This document shows positions 38,017-51,300 of a stretch of 64,000 nucleotides of DNA, piece by piece. Origin of the DNA: Echinococcus granulosus (lineage: Eukaryota > Platyhelminthes > Cestoda > Cyclophyllidea > Taeniidae); NCBI RefSeq assembly GCF_000524195.1, contig NW_020170412.1, positions 508,929 through 572,928 on the forward strand, in the 5' to 3' direction. The position numbers and the translations under genes were made by a program. The notes under the pieces were generated by a model that had not been told where the DNA came from, ran no database searches, and saw only the letters and a list, made by a program, of their open reading frames with translations. Numbering within the stretch: position 1 is the stretch's first letter; the number at the start of each line of letters is the position of its first letter.

Positions 38017-39735
38017 GATGGCGCGCGTGTTGTTGCGTGTCCAGTGCTACCGTGTGCATTAACTGAGAAGCAGGCTGAGACAAGCTACTCTCTCCAGTCG
38101 CCAGCACGGGTGACAACAACAATTAGCCATGGTGACGATAATAGCGAAAACGAGAAATCATGTGCAATTCACACAGCTAATGCACGTGGGTTGGTTCCGA
38201 CTGATTTTAAAAACGCGGGTAATGTTAGAAACTGATTACTCCAACCTAATTTGAGCTTTAGGGCTTGGAATTCGCCCCTAGTGCCTACAGGACACATTGG
38301 GGAAAGAAATTTTGCAGTTTTACCAAAACACAGCCAAAGTAACTTGATTTCAGCCTCCTAAAATTTGATTTTCAAAGGTTGACTTCAATAAAGAACACCA
38401 AGAGGTTGTATTATCCTGAGAGAGGCAGCTCAAGGAATACCACCAGAGGTAAAAACAATTAGAAGTGTGAAAATGAAGGCAAATAGCGGATACCACAATC
38501 AAGGAGGCCATCGAATCAGAATTCAAGACTTCCAGCCTTCGGGAAGACGATTCAGTCCACAAGTCCCTGCAGCACATCGAAGATCCATGCTTCTCCCAAT
38601 TGCATTCTATCAATCTCAGCTTGTCATCATCAAAATCAAATCGGGCCGGGTTAACCCCAGCCCCCAGAGCTGTGCTTCCAATTTTCCGCACATTACTTCA
38701 TGAGTAATGTATGACGCAAGGAGTGGCGTAGCAGCCATCAGCACTAGGACAGTCTAGCTTGCCTTCATCCTCCCCAATTTCACATCAGCGGCGAGAATTT
38801 TGGTGAAATTTACAGTCATTCGAGCTTATGCAAAATACGAGGTGTGCAAACCGAGGGTAACACTATAAGTGTCAATTTCGGGTCCAGTCATGGATGAAAC
38901 TACAACCTAAGTCGTTTAAATCCATCACAAAGTGCAGAAACTGGAAGAACACTCGGGCTACATTTAATTCCATTCTGGGGCGTCTGGTAACCCCTGCCAA
39001 CGTAATTATACCAAGACCGATGGAATGTGAATGGAATACTCCAGGAGTAGGACTAAAGAAGGCTAACTTTAGAAGAGAATGCCACAGTAACTTTAAAGGT
39101 GGGAATTTCATAGAGAACCAATTCAAATGATTAACGAACTTCAAAGCTCTTCTCAATTTCTCACTGATCTCAAGGCCCTTATCAGCATCGCGCCACCCCA
39201 ACTCCATCTGAGGCACTTGAAGTGGAACTGAAGTCGCTACCTCCACCATCTTATTTACAAGGACGGCTACCAGAAAGTTTCAGAGACGTCAAGCATACGA
39301 AGACAGCAGAAAGGGTCGAGACAGGGAGCTACAAAAGTTAAAAATAATGAAGCCTGAGAACCGGATTTAGATTGACGTCAATTTCGACTTAATTCTTAAA
39401 AAAAAAGAGTGCAAGAAACGAGACGTTTACCAGAATCAAGTACACCTAGTCTGACACCAACCCGCCTCAAAGCTGCATTCAATCCAAATTCAACCCAGGC
39501 AGTTGGTCGAACCAATCCGAGAGGCTCGTAAATTAGCAGGAATCACAAAAAAGAGCATCGGGAAGGCAAGCGCAGCATTTACCCACCCACAAGAGCTGAT
39601 GGCAGGGGTCACGCAAAGCTTAAATAGCTGATAAACTCCGTTCCCCATCCTACAAAATTCGGGGTAGGCATCAGAATCACATCAACCACGAAGCCCTACC
39701 GCCTGACAAGAGGCAAACGAAAGCACTTTTCACAC

Positions 39736-42700
39736 TTAAACAACACTACTTCCCCATTTCCACACATACACAAACACACAAGAACTCCCACCAGTAAAAC
39801 TGAGCGACTTTCTCAAAGGCAATAGGGCAGTGGTCAAAGAAAAAGCTGAGTTTCCTACTTCATCATCAGCGTGAGGAGATGGTGGTGGCGGTGTGCCCTC
39901 ACTATGCACGCACGGGATCGGTGTAAGTCGTGGCGGGGCTATCGCCGGAGCAATAAGTTGTGGCGGTGGTATGTCCTCCTCCGTCGGTAAGAGGGTTGGC
40001 GGAGTTAGCACCGTCACCTCCGTCTCGGGAAAGAGTTGAGGAGGATAGTGAGGGCGCTTCGCAATCGGCGGTCGATAGATGGCTTCGACATCAGCCTCCT
40101 CCTCCTCCTCTTCCTCGGGCTCGAGGTGCTCGCAATTCGACTGCGTCTTCATCGCCATCTGACGTTGGAAATCAGCCAGTCGGGCCAACTAAGGTGCCAA
40201 CATCCAAATAAGTGGAGAGATGACAGAATAGGGGACAAGGGGAAAAATGTGCCTCACCTCCTCGCGCAGTTCCACCATTTTCGCCTCGAGGTTGCGATGA
40301 TGTCGGATAATTTTACGCGCTTCCAAGAAGAAGGTGGCCGGGGTAGTGACTAGCATTCCGAGCTGAAAAGAAAGCAGGAAACGAGAGTGAGTCATGGTTG
40401 TGCCTCCACAATTGGACAGGCGACATGGGTGTGTTCAAAACATTGATTAATTGGACCACCTTCCTTTTCCTACCTCCAAAGCACGTACAACAAAGGTCTT
40501 TTTGAATGCGCCTAGGAGCAAACAGTATCGTGGACGTGACGTGCGATTCGGGGAGAAGCCTCGTTCCACGTACCCTTCTCTTACCAATGAGAAAGGGAGA
40601 TGGGTGTAATCTTTTGATCAGGCTGCATGAGAAGGTTCCAGTGTTGGAGAATATGAATTTCGCTTGATGTCACAACTGGTGCAGGGATTTTAGGCCACTG
40701 ATCGACAAAGTGGCTAATCGTTTCTCGGCCTGGTAACCATTACTCCACGCGTGATTCGCGCGGAAACTCTAGAATTCTAACACAATACTCCTCATTACAC
40801 TTGGAGGCATTCCAGAACACAGTGGTGCGTTTAATCAGCGATTTGTGGAACCAGTGCTAGCACTACTAAAAAACCATCAATCAAAAGGCTTCTGAGGTGC
40901 TTTGAAGATACGCCCCACTCCTTACACTATATATAGCGAGCGAAGTGCGGGGGATGCTATTGTAGGATAAAGCAATCCGCTATTTATCAATCCACCTGTG
41001 ATCTACAATGCCTATTGTTTTAAAGCCGCAGTAAGCTTGGTGAATAGGAGTATTCAAGTGGGATTGGAAGACACCGACATCCCGTTAATCCCTCTAACCT
41101 AGAGGTAAACCCTTCTGGATGAGATTTGACTAACCTTGTTCGTGAAAGCCGCGAGCTGCTGCCTCCCCTCTTCATGCATCAATTTTATCGTCTCCTCCAG
41201 CCTGATGACATGGCCCATCAACCGATTCTGACGCTCCTTCTCAAGGTTTATCGCCTTATCTAGCAACCCCTTCGCATACACTGGACGTCGCATTCGACCA
41301 ACCTGTTTGAGAAGCATCCGTTTCGTCAGCTCTGCAGACATGAAAAAAAGGAGGTAGAAAGATTAGATTCCCTTCAGCAGTGAGGACCATTTGTGGGTGC
41401 TGACGTGAGAGGTGCGCATGTCATGGACCAGTCGAGAAACCATTCTTCAAGATGGTAGGCAATGGGTGCACAAAGGCAACACTAACAAATATCTATTCCC
41501 ATGGAATATCTCAAACACAATCTAGCTTGGCGGCAAGATGCTCATCTTCTCATCTGTAAGGCACTTGAATGATACAAAGGTTTCAAGGACGGCTGGCCAT
41601 ACTTCAGAGGAGATTTTCGTCATGGCGGTTCCCAGCCTACCAACATAACAACCACTTGGATAAACTTTTAGTGCTTGTAATGTCTGAATGATGCATACTC
41701 TGATCTTCCTATTTGAGACGGCAAATACACTCGAGAGCAAGACAGCCTTTGCACCAATGATGAGATGGGGTCAGTTGTCCTAGGATGGCTCAACCATTCC
41801 GATAAAATTTACCACTTTTAAGTCTTCCAGGTATAAATGCTGAGGTAGGTGTGTAGATGTAGAAGACTACTTAAAATTGTTCTTCATGGTAGCCTAGAGC
41901 ACCTCGCTTGATTCGAACCACAGAAAGTAGAAGAGGCAGTTGATTTTGACACCACTTAGACACCTACTGGGATGGTGCCGCAGAGCCGATGACGTCGAGC
42001 AGCCAAATTGGTGGTGGTGAGGATTCTTCTCTAGGATAGCCCCGTGGAGGGACGACCAAGAAGAGGTGGAAGGCAGTGAAAGCTCCGTCTTCGGCTCCAA
42101 TTTGACCTTGAAGTCGGAGTCAGCGGAGGTGCAATCCGAATGTGAACATAAAGAGGTAGACGGTGATGCTGAGGATGGTGAAGTGGGGAGGTCACCCAAC
42201 GGTTGCGGGAGACACTGATCGGAATGGGAGGTCATACGAGAGGTGTCTGTAAACCAAAGGAAAGGGGGAGAGTGAACCGAAAACACCAGGGAACAAATCA
42301 CTGATAGTCTCCTATTCGAACGCGCTCGGAGAGGACGAGAAACAAAAAAAAGCCACTTGTACCACTCTGACAGACAGAAAGGTCACGGTAAGATGAGTTT
42401 TACCAGTAGAATAAGTAGCAGAAATACATTCTGATATAGTCGTATTTTGAAGAGACAGACAAGACTACCCGAGCCAACTTCATGAATGAAAAACTTTTCA
42501 CGACAAGTTAATTAGAAATCCCAAACCCATGAACAAGTAGGTGACTGCCGGTAAATCAGAAAAGGTTACCTAAAGGCTCCCAAAGGAGGCAAAAATAAAA
42601 GGTTTTCTACTTTCCACTCCCACAACTCAGCGATAGGTATCCATTCAAAACCCTTCTTAGAGGATAAAAAAGCAAAAACCATAAAAAGGGGTTTATTTAA

Positions 42701-45700
42701 GAGCCATAATGCCTGAAGTCACAGTGGCATTCATGCGCTAGTGAGCAGTCCGCCCACTCATCACCCCAATGAGTCGAAATAAAAGCATGCTGAGGAAAAA
42801 CGCAAAAGGTTTATTACTGGCAAAAGTAAAAAACGGAAGCACACAAAGGTCTATCTAATGGCTGCTAAGCGAAAAACCCCCAAAAATGCAAAAGAATAAA
42901 CAAAAAACCGGTGGTAGGAGGTGGATACGAGGGCATGTGGACTAGACGAAGGTGGTCTGAAGTAGTCTCAAGTCCACTTTCATGCGCAAAGGCCTCTTAC
43001 CACCACTGAACTCGTCAGTTTCCTCGGTTTTGAGCAAGGCGGGAAGAGGGGGAGGAGACGGAGAGGGCGGTGGTGCCGGCTGCACCGAGTCCATGGTAGA
43101 CTCGTTGTCGCCATCGTCTCCATCATGCTCTGCAATCGTGGAAGCAGAGGAGGACGAGAAGGAGATGTTAGGCTTCGCATCAGCCTCGCGCACGGTGCAT
43201 CGCTTTGCCTTGCTACCACCCTGGCGGCAGCCAGCTCGTCGTCGGCGCTTGCGGCCGCCACGAGCCTCGGCAGCGTTGGTTGAACGCTGCGACTGCGGAG
43301 TGTGAGGCTGTTCACTGCCACACACTGAGGGCGTTGCGCTTCCAGCCTTGAAAGGAAAGAGGAAGAAAGATCAAAAACCAAGCTTAGGCAGTTGTCACGT
43401 GTTCAACTACGTCAACAACATCCACCCCCAAAACATGCTCGCATGAAAACTGCTTTAAATAGTTGTCAGCCTACCTAGAAAGGCAAAGGAATATGAACGT
43501 AACCATTATATGCACCCGCTTTTAGAAGAGAATGAGAAAACTTGGAGGACCGGTACAGAAAAATTGAATAATCGAGATAGATTTCATACATATGGATGCA
43601 CCTTGACTTCAACGGGATACTAGCATGCTGACAGGGCTTGGCACTCCGAGATGGAGCGGGCTTGGTTCTAACCCTTCTGCGTCACAAGAAGGACGTTATT
43701 CAAAAGTTTGGGAGATATTTGAAAAGCAATTCTGATATTTAAGAAGCCGATATTGTTTAGAGTTTTGTTTCGTCCAGGGATGACATTGATGATAAATCGA
43801 AAAGTGATCAAAAAAGCACAAGGTGATAATATTTTGATTACCACTTAACTTCGAAGTTTCATTCACAGATGGCTAATGCGTTTTTGGGTCACAAGGGTCT
43901 ACAGTGCCTTTACTATCAAGGTTTACAGCAAGGACGAGCATCAGCAAACGTTGATGGGATTTTACTGTTTTTAATGGTCGCTAAACTGTCCAATTTCAAT
44001 CTTCAGATCCCCATCCCATAAGGTGGGCTTAGTGGTAACCGGAGGGATCACTGGTGGGTAAAAAATAAGGAACAAACAAGGAAAAGATACGCCAAGTTTA
44101 TCGAATATTTTATAATTAGAATCCATCCTACAGATGAAGAGGTACTTCAAGGGACGGTTTGGGGTGGGTCCGAATCCCTTAAACTACCACAGAGATACTG
44201 CCCACTGACTTCCACCTTAATCAGAGGGGAGTGGTAGTCATTTTACCCAAGCGATCAGAGACAGCAGAAACGGAATGATATGAGAGGCGAAGTGAATTCT
44301 GCTACTGCCCGGCTGTCGTTTAAGGTTGGTAATAACGCAGAAGCATGGCAAAGAGACTAGTTTCAGGCACCTCTGCCTTCGGAGCGTAATCGACTCAACC
44401 GTCATATTTCACTGCCTCGTGACCCGGTGACTAACACCAACGGGTATTATTTCGGCGCAGACATTTTCAGAATCATATGCCCTCAGTGGTGAACACCACC
44501 CTGGTGACTATACTGACAGCAAAACGCAACAGGGTCAAGCGTGCACTACCACTTAAGCCCCACATGACTGTGAGGTCTCCAAGGCCGCTAGAGGGCACAT
44601 GAATGATAAGCACTGGGGGCCAACTCAAAAAAATGCAAGGGGGAATGAAAAATGAGTGGGATTTCACTATCACCCAACTGTGATATGCTGCTAAAGCGTG
44701 ACTATGTAGTCCTAATCCTTCAGTATCGTCATGAAAATGATATTTATATGAATAGCCGCCCCTTAAAGAGTAAGCAGGTATCATTTTGGAGCCATTGAAA
44801 TATCCCGATGTCGCGTGATACTCCACCAGTAACTTAATCCGGCTTCAAATGCGTTAGTTATGAACGCATTGTTCTCGTGGGATAATTAGACGTTATTAAT
44901 AGAAAAAGTAAAAGGAATAACGCAGCAGCTTATTTGCAGCAATCTCCCGGCACCGCATTCCATAAAGCCAAAGAGCGCTGTGCCGGCTGAAAGTTGATTT
45001 AACCTACACGTTTCCACTTCAGCATGGGTTACACTGTGGAACAACCACCACACCAGAGTACAAGCTAAAATAAGAGAAATCACCTGTGAGCCATCACTGG
45101 AATTGGACGTGGAGTTGGTGGCAGAAGGGGTTGACGCAGAACTGGCTGACTTGCGCTCCTTCGTCCTATGTCCTCGCTGACCCTTTTTGAGGTCATTGAA
45201 GTATTTAAGTAACTGAAAGGGAGACAATGAAAAGGAGATACAACTAGTTATGTGATCTCTAAGGTCAAAGTCCCCAACCAAGATGAATGCCACCAGGGTA
45301 TCCTCGCATGCTGTTGAGTGGACAACCTCCCATTACTAGCCAGGAACGAAATGAAGCAACGAGAAAAGTGGACGATACATTATGTGACAGAATTGAATGG
45401 CGGGGGAAGCGAAGTCAGGTTTATCGCCACAGCAACCACACGTTTGTTCGCAAGTGGACAGGGTCATTGAAAGTGATGGAATCTAACAATAAGAGGAATG
45501 GAATTAGACGACCGATACCTCCATAGACTTCGGAGTTAACAAGTCCAGCTAATGAAAAACCATCTGGGGCATTGGTAATCTAACACGAGATAAACAAATG
45601 TCAGGCCCTCTTATGGTAAGATTCGATGATAAAAGGACCGGAAATAGTTGCTTGATGGTCTCACAGCGCCCTCAAATAGTATTGAAGGCAAACAGCCTCA

Positions 45701-47615
45701 TTATTTTTAATAGAGTTACATAACGCAACAATAAATCTATCACAAGGCAAAAGACAATCTAGCGAATGAGAGAAGCGAAACTAGATCCCCGATGCTCTCA
45801 CAGTGTCCTCACACATGCAAATGGTCACAATGTTGAGGTCAGTAAAAGAACCGAGTGAACCAGGTAAAATTCGAGCACGACAAATGGACAGCCTGACTCT
45901 CCTAGTGATAATGTTAGACGGTAGATGCGAGAATAACTCTTGTTTAGGTGAACCAGGTGATTAATGGCATCGCAGCATCCACAAATATCACGGACGAACA
46001 GATGATGATTTAAATCGAAGTAAACAATCCTATCCCCTTTAATTGCTAGGTGGAATGAAAAATTGGAAAAGCTCCATCAACTCATACCCCCAAAATGAAT
46101 CACCAAGGTTCTCCAAGGGGCCTAAGAAAAGGGTAACGAATGAGCAAAAAGGAGCACCAGCGGAAGCAATAATGATGGCAACAGTTGTGCATACATCTAT
46201 GCAACAAGAAACGGTCAACCAAGATGTGTTTGCACAGGCTTTCTTCAGGTGAGTCACCAGATGACAGAAGTGGATGGAAAGCAAGTGAAATGAAGCAGTA
46301 ATGAAGGCGAATACGCACGCATACAGAAACGAGCACTAACGCACACAAAGTGAAATTCACACCAACAGGATAGAGAGAGAGTCGACTTACCGGAGACCGA
46401 TCTATAGTGTGGACATAGTAGCTGAAAGGCTTATCTGTCCAAGAGACACCGTCGTTAACGGGATCTAGTAGAGTCAGCTTTATGATGGAGCTCAGATCTG
46501 CAGAAAAAAGGGGAGACTACAATTAGATAACAAATAAAGGGCCATAATTCACTGCTTATACAAAACGCTTACCTCCAAGCCTGCGATCAGACATGCGAAT
46601 GGTACGTCCACAAAAGGACTTTGAAGAGATGACTCTAGCCCCCTCACAGAGGCGGGAGAACCGAAGAGTCAATTGGTAGTCCAACTCCGGACCAAAGGCA
46701 AAATTATTGGCGAATACGATTGTCGATGTCTCGATAATATCCACATATTCATCAGCAAGGAAATCACCCTGAATTAACTATAAACAAACAAAGGAGAAAC
46801 AGATGGTAGTTTTGGAATTTCAAATGTGTAAATAGATGAAATAAAACCAAACCTCGTATGGTTGATAAGTTTTCCCAAAAAAAGCCATCCACCTTCGAAA
46901 TTCCCTGTCCATACGGACTGCACATTGGGCAGGATAATCAGCCTTTTCAATTCCGTAGGAGAATTTGACATTAGTGGACGCGGCTACCTGCAAAACCACC
47001 TGGCCAACACCGCTACCAAGATCGATAAAGGTGTCCTCGCCGCTTATGGGGATACTTTCGACCATTTGCTGGATCAATTCGAAGGAAGTTTCCCCATAGA
47101 CTTGAGGGGAAAAGGGTGGATACTGGTTTAGTCTGTCGGGCTCTTCGATAGCACGATTGTAGCAAAGTGCCATGATATATTTCAATTGATGGAATTTGGC
47201 TTGGCGTTGGCAAAATTTTGGGGTGATCCCGCTAGCTTTCCACTATAAGAAAACTGATTATGTAAATGATTGACAGTACTTGTTTGCAAAATTCTTCTAC
47301 ACAGGAATTGTAAAATATGCAGTACGAAGAAATTGATTTCCACGAAGTCCAACTCACAGCCGAAAAACCATTAAGCAAAACTTTGTTTGCGTTTAACTCC
47401 TCAACATCAAATAATGTACAATTAATACAATCGTAAAGTTCCCTATTATCATCTTTTACTAAATCCTCCTATAAGGTAAGAAAGTGATATAAGAAATTAT
47501 AACAATATTAAAGAAATAAAAATTCCTAAACTCTCACCGAACATCTGACCACACGAAAAATCTCATCCGGTGCACCAGCCGGGCTTTTGATAGATATTTC
47601 ATAATACTCTTCCAT
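39736..47615 (-). CDS. DOT1L: Histone H3 lysine-79 methyltransferase DOT1L
   Basis: Eleven exons encode 799 residues: 47615-47538, 47468-47358, 47242-46853, 46777-46573, 46497-46391, 45212-45084, 43346-43001, 42246-41968, 41331-41135, 40362-40258 and 40188-39736. All phases agree. The enzyme transfers methyl groups from S-adenosylmethionine to H3K79 in nucleosomes. The catalytic domain fills residues 1-297: an N-terminal YEISIKSPAGAP like human DOT1L, YGETSFELIQQM, the SAM loop DLGSGVGQ (137-144), EKAD (162-165), NNFAFGPE (217-224) and SWTDKPFSYYVHTIDR. Basic segments (KKGQRGHRTKERK, RKRRRRAGCR) may bind nucleosomes. Two coiled-coil exons (41331 and 40362) resemble the human AF9-partner region. 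The last exon is Glu- and Pro-rich. Its end is uncertain: a weak donor after GATGATGAA (near 39859) could lead to further exons. The protein is about half the human length. Confidence 0.95.
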
Positions 47616-48337
47616 TCCTCCACAATAAAATATAGCTAAATTAGAAATGAAGCCTATAGGCCTAAATTAACCAGCCCTCTACACTCATGGTGGTGCTTAA
47701 AACAAGGAGTAAAGACAACCACAAGGTCAAATGTAATCTCATTGTTAAAAATAAGGAAAAGTGACTAAGAAGTTTCTTGAAACAAAAACAAATTCAAAAT
47801 ATTAAATACCGTTGTTTTTATATGATATGTTTAACGATGATAAGCAATTACAGCTATTATTAACAACATTTTCGACACAATCCATTCACATATTTAAATC
47901 AGTTCCACTTTATAGGACTAGCTAAGCTTCGCGATTTGTCAGCTTAGTATTCGTTGATACTCCTACATCCCGTTTTAGAAAATATTTCTCTGGTATACCA
48001 GTGGGGCGTCTCATGTTCATTGAGATAGGCCGCAGTTAAACAACCTCAAGCCTGAGGGGCGTAACCAGACAATCCGGACAAGGAAACCTAGTCACCCCAA
48101 TGCCGACGTCGAATGCGCCGCAGCCACCCCGCGGGGTCCAAAACCCCGACCTGGCGCAAAGAACCCCACGACGCCTTACGCAACCAGGGCGTATATTGTT
48201 CCCTTCGGATAAGTATCAGCACGGAGTACAAAAAAATTTGTGACTAAATGACACAATGGCAATAGTCATCATCGGAGTCGGGTCGGACGTCCGCCGAGGG
48301 CGTACAGCTCGTCAACAGTAGTTCAAAGTAGTCGAGA
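47616..48337. other. Intergenic region between FAM76 and DOT1L
   Basis: This stretch holds the 3' flank of FAM76 and the upstream region of DOT1L. A GC-rich patch at about 48000-48200 with a CCCCGCGGGG palindrome stands out from the AT-rich DOT1L leader. No exon is supported. Confidence 0.5.
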
Positions 48338-51300
48338 TTAATCCACCACCGCCGCTGTCGCTTCTTCATCGCTACTATCACTACTGCTACCTCTGCCCAA
48401 CAAGTCTCTCCGAATAGCACACTCCAGTTCTCCCGTTTCCGCCAGCACCGTTTTACTCGGTCCGTTTGTTGGCAGTGAACCAGGCGACGGGGGTACTGAT
48501 GAATGCGCCGAAGACGGAGCGGAAGAGCCATACCCAGCCCCCGCCTTCTCCTCACCAGTGGTGGTAGTCAAAAGCGTCGGAGGAGTGCCGGAGGTCGATG
48601 GCAAGTCAACTGCGGCACCACCGCTCGTGTCGGGGCTGTGAGGCGGAGTAGGGGAGGCAGTACTATCACCGGCTTCCTTGGCGGCGGCACCGCCCCCACC
48701 GCTACGGTGGAAGACAGCATTGGGAGTGGAAACGGTGGTGAGTTTGGCTGGCTTTGGTGGAACACGGATGGGTGAGAGGGTGAGGGGGGAGCCGGTGTGA
48801 GCTACGATGCGACGTTTCTTGGAGGTAAAACGAGAGGCCGACAGCTCTGCCTTTTCTCGCTTCAGGGTACGGATGGTCTCCTATTGAACAAATGAAAGAA
48901 GCCACTGTAACCATGTCCCACATTCTACTCCAAAAAGATGACAAAAAGTCGCTCTCTGCATACTTGGGGATCTGAAACTTAAGTGACAATTACCAGAAGC
49001 AGATACGTGGCATTCACTAATCATGGGTAAAACAAAAAAGAAGTCACTATAGGCTGCATATCTTGTCTTTGGCTGCGTCTTTTAATCACGGAGAAGGCGG
49101 TTTGAGAACGCCAACGATGAAAAGCGCTATACCCGAAACAAGAACAGTAGAATTGAATTCAAACCCTTATTCCCCGAGACCTTAACTGGGATGATGTGAT
49201 TAAAAATATTCACTCCTAAATCAAAAAATAGCAGGCCTTTTAATGGCAGTTAATCTAGCATTCCATAACTTGAGAACCACACCATGGGTTGGAAGCCCTT
49301 TCATATGTAAAAATAGCACGTGAGTTAAAAACATTTGCAATTTTAAAGTTGGAATGATATATAGGACAAACTTATGTGGAAAAGACAGTCTATGTAAAAA
49401 TAAAGTTGTGAATGAATGATAGGACTCCACTGTTGAGCATCCATTGAAAGTGACTGGGGTGGCAACGCGTAACCCAGACCGAGTAAAAGGCCACCTAAGG
49501 ATGGAGATGTACCGATTTGGGATAAGATTACTTGGTTTCAGAGCAGGGGGCCCGTAAGGGACCCACTTTTTCGACAAATTAAAGCATTAAGGATAACCGC
49601 AGACTTGGAGTGCCATACATGTGTGCAAAAAATCTTGAATATATTAATCTCTTATATCGCCATTATTGCAGTTTAACTTTTGACCAAGATCGTGTGAACA
49701 ATTTAGCATCACAAGAGGTTTAACAATTTAGTAGCAGAAATAAAAGTATCATCTGTGGGCACTGAACGCAAACCAGGGTAACTTAGGCACCGCATCACTA
49801 CAGCAAGACATAGGCTAACAAAGCAGAAGCAAAGGCGTCACCTACATCGCCTCTCCTTCAATCTCCAAGTTTACTCTTACGGGTGCCACAAATCCGCAAG
49901 TGGACGGCTAAACTTGTCGACAATGACGCCGAAAAGTCATAGACATACGTCTGGTATATGTGCGCTTAGAGCCAAATAAGATGCCTCTTTAGATTCCAGG
50001 TAGTTATATTTTTAGCCTAGCACTGACTAGTGCTGCGGAGTAAACATAGACCCGCAAGTATGCCTGGGGCCAACTCGGGCGCTACATCGTTACACCCTAA
50101 AAAGTAATGACTAGTTCCACATCTTCAATCCCCCTAGATTAGCCTTATTTCAGTCTTCCTGTTCCATACTCAATCCTAATTTCACTAATCCTTAAGTTTT
50201 CCAGAGACAAGTTTTTAATAGTAAAATTGGAAGGCTTGTTGGTGAGCGGTGGACACAATAATGGGCAAATGTCTCGTATGTAAGCATAGGAGTTACTCGC
50301 ATGCTGTACCACGAGGTCCAGTCCTAATTCAGCATACCGGAATCTATAAGTGATTCAGCCCCATTTGGACGCCGTGAGCAAATGAAAAATGTCCAAAGAA
50401 ATTCAGATCTTCGGTTTTTTCATGGCTTTCACCAGCCTTGTTTTAATGTTTTTGCTCAATTCCTAAAGAAAATTTTGACGTAAGAAATCCAATTTTGCAA
50501 TGGTGAAATAGGACTCGGGATAATTCGTGCAAAATATCACCACATCCAAGCGCAGCTCACCTTGAGCCTTTCAATCTCTTCGTTGGCTATGTGCTGCGTT
50601 TTGAAGGCGCGCTCTCGCTGTTGTGACTCGTAGTCATCGAGGTCGGACTTAAGACCCGCGATCATCTTATCCTTCGCCAATAACTCCGCATCCTTCTGCG
50701 CCAGTTGGCGTTTCAAAGCCTTGATATCTTCCTGCAATTGGCCGATAGTCAGGAGATGCTCATTGTATGCCGAGTCCATGCTGGATCAGGGGTGGGGAAA
50801 CGTGCAACTTATGATCCAAGTTAAAACTTTGCTTTTACAAATGACTAGCTTGCATTGAATTTAAGTAAGCGAAGAGGCTTTTGCCCATAAGTCCGTAAGA
50901 AAAACGAGATGCTTAGAATAATGGACATTTGTAGAGCGGCTCAATACAAATGCTTAGAGAAACTTCTCATTGCAGTACTAAATAAAAATCCTTTTCAAAA
51001 AGAGGTAGAATAGACCGAAATTGAAGGATTAAACGTCGAGATGACCTAGTCTGGGAATACAAGTATAAATACATTTCAGTATGAAAAATGGTTTGAAAAA
51101 AAGAGGGCAAATTAATAAAAATTTGCCCAATGATGAGCCACGTAAATAATGTATATGGTATTTGAGAAAATAAAGCGGTATTTGAAGCAGCATTGGTGTA
51201 TGAGAGCGTACAGGAAGTTGATGGTACCTACAAGTACGTGATTGTCTGTCGATCCAACATATAAGCGCCTAGAAAAAGTTTTAAGGCAAATTTACACAAC

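Larger units (their letters stand above)
34282..39735. other. Intergenic region between DOT1L and GTF3C3
   Basis: No gene is recognised. The region holds two poly-G runs (36364-36374 and 36513-36524), a TTAA-rich patch at about 36540-36610 and an AG-rich tract at 37979-38016. Minus-strand open frames at 38350-38691 and 38872-39249 have no clear splice context. They could belong to 3' exons of DOT1L or be chance. Confidence 0.4.

Noticed and set aside
39859..39868. GTAGGAAAC as the certain end of the last DOT1L exon
   Set aside because: The donor is weak and no downstream exon with good splice sites was found, so the exon was left running to the stop at 39736.
44473..44826. 117-codon minus-strand frame in a DOT1L intron
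   Set aside because: Its composition is not protein-like, it lacks splice sites in phase, and the DOT1L exons on either side already join correctly without it.
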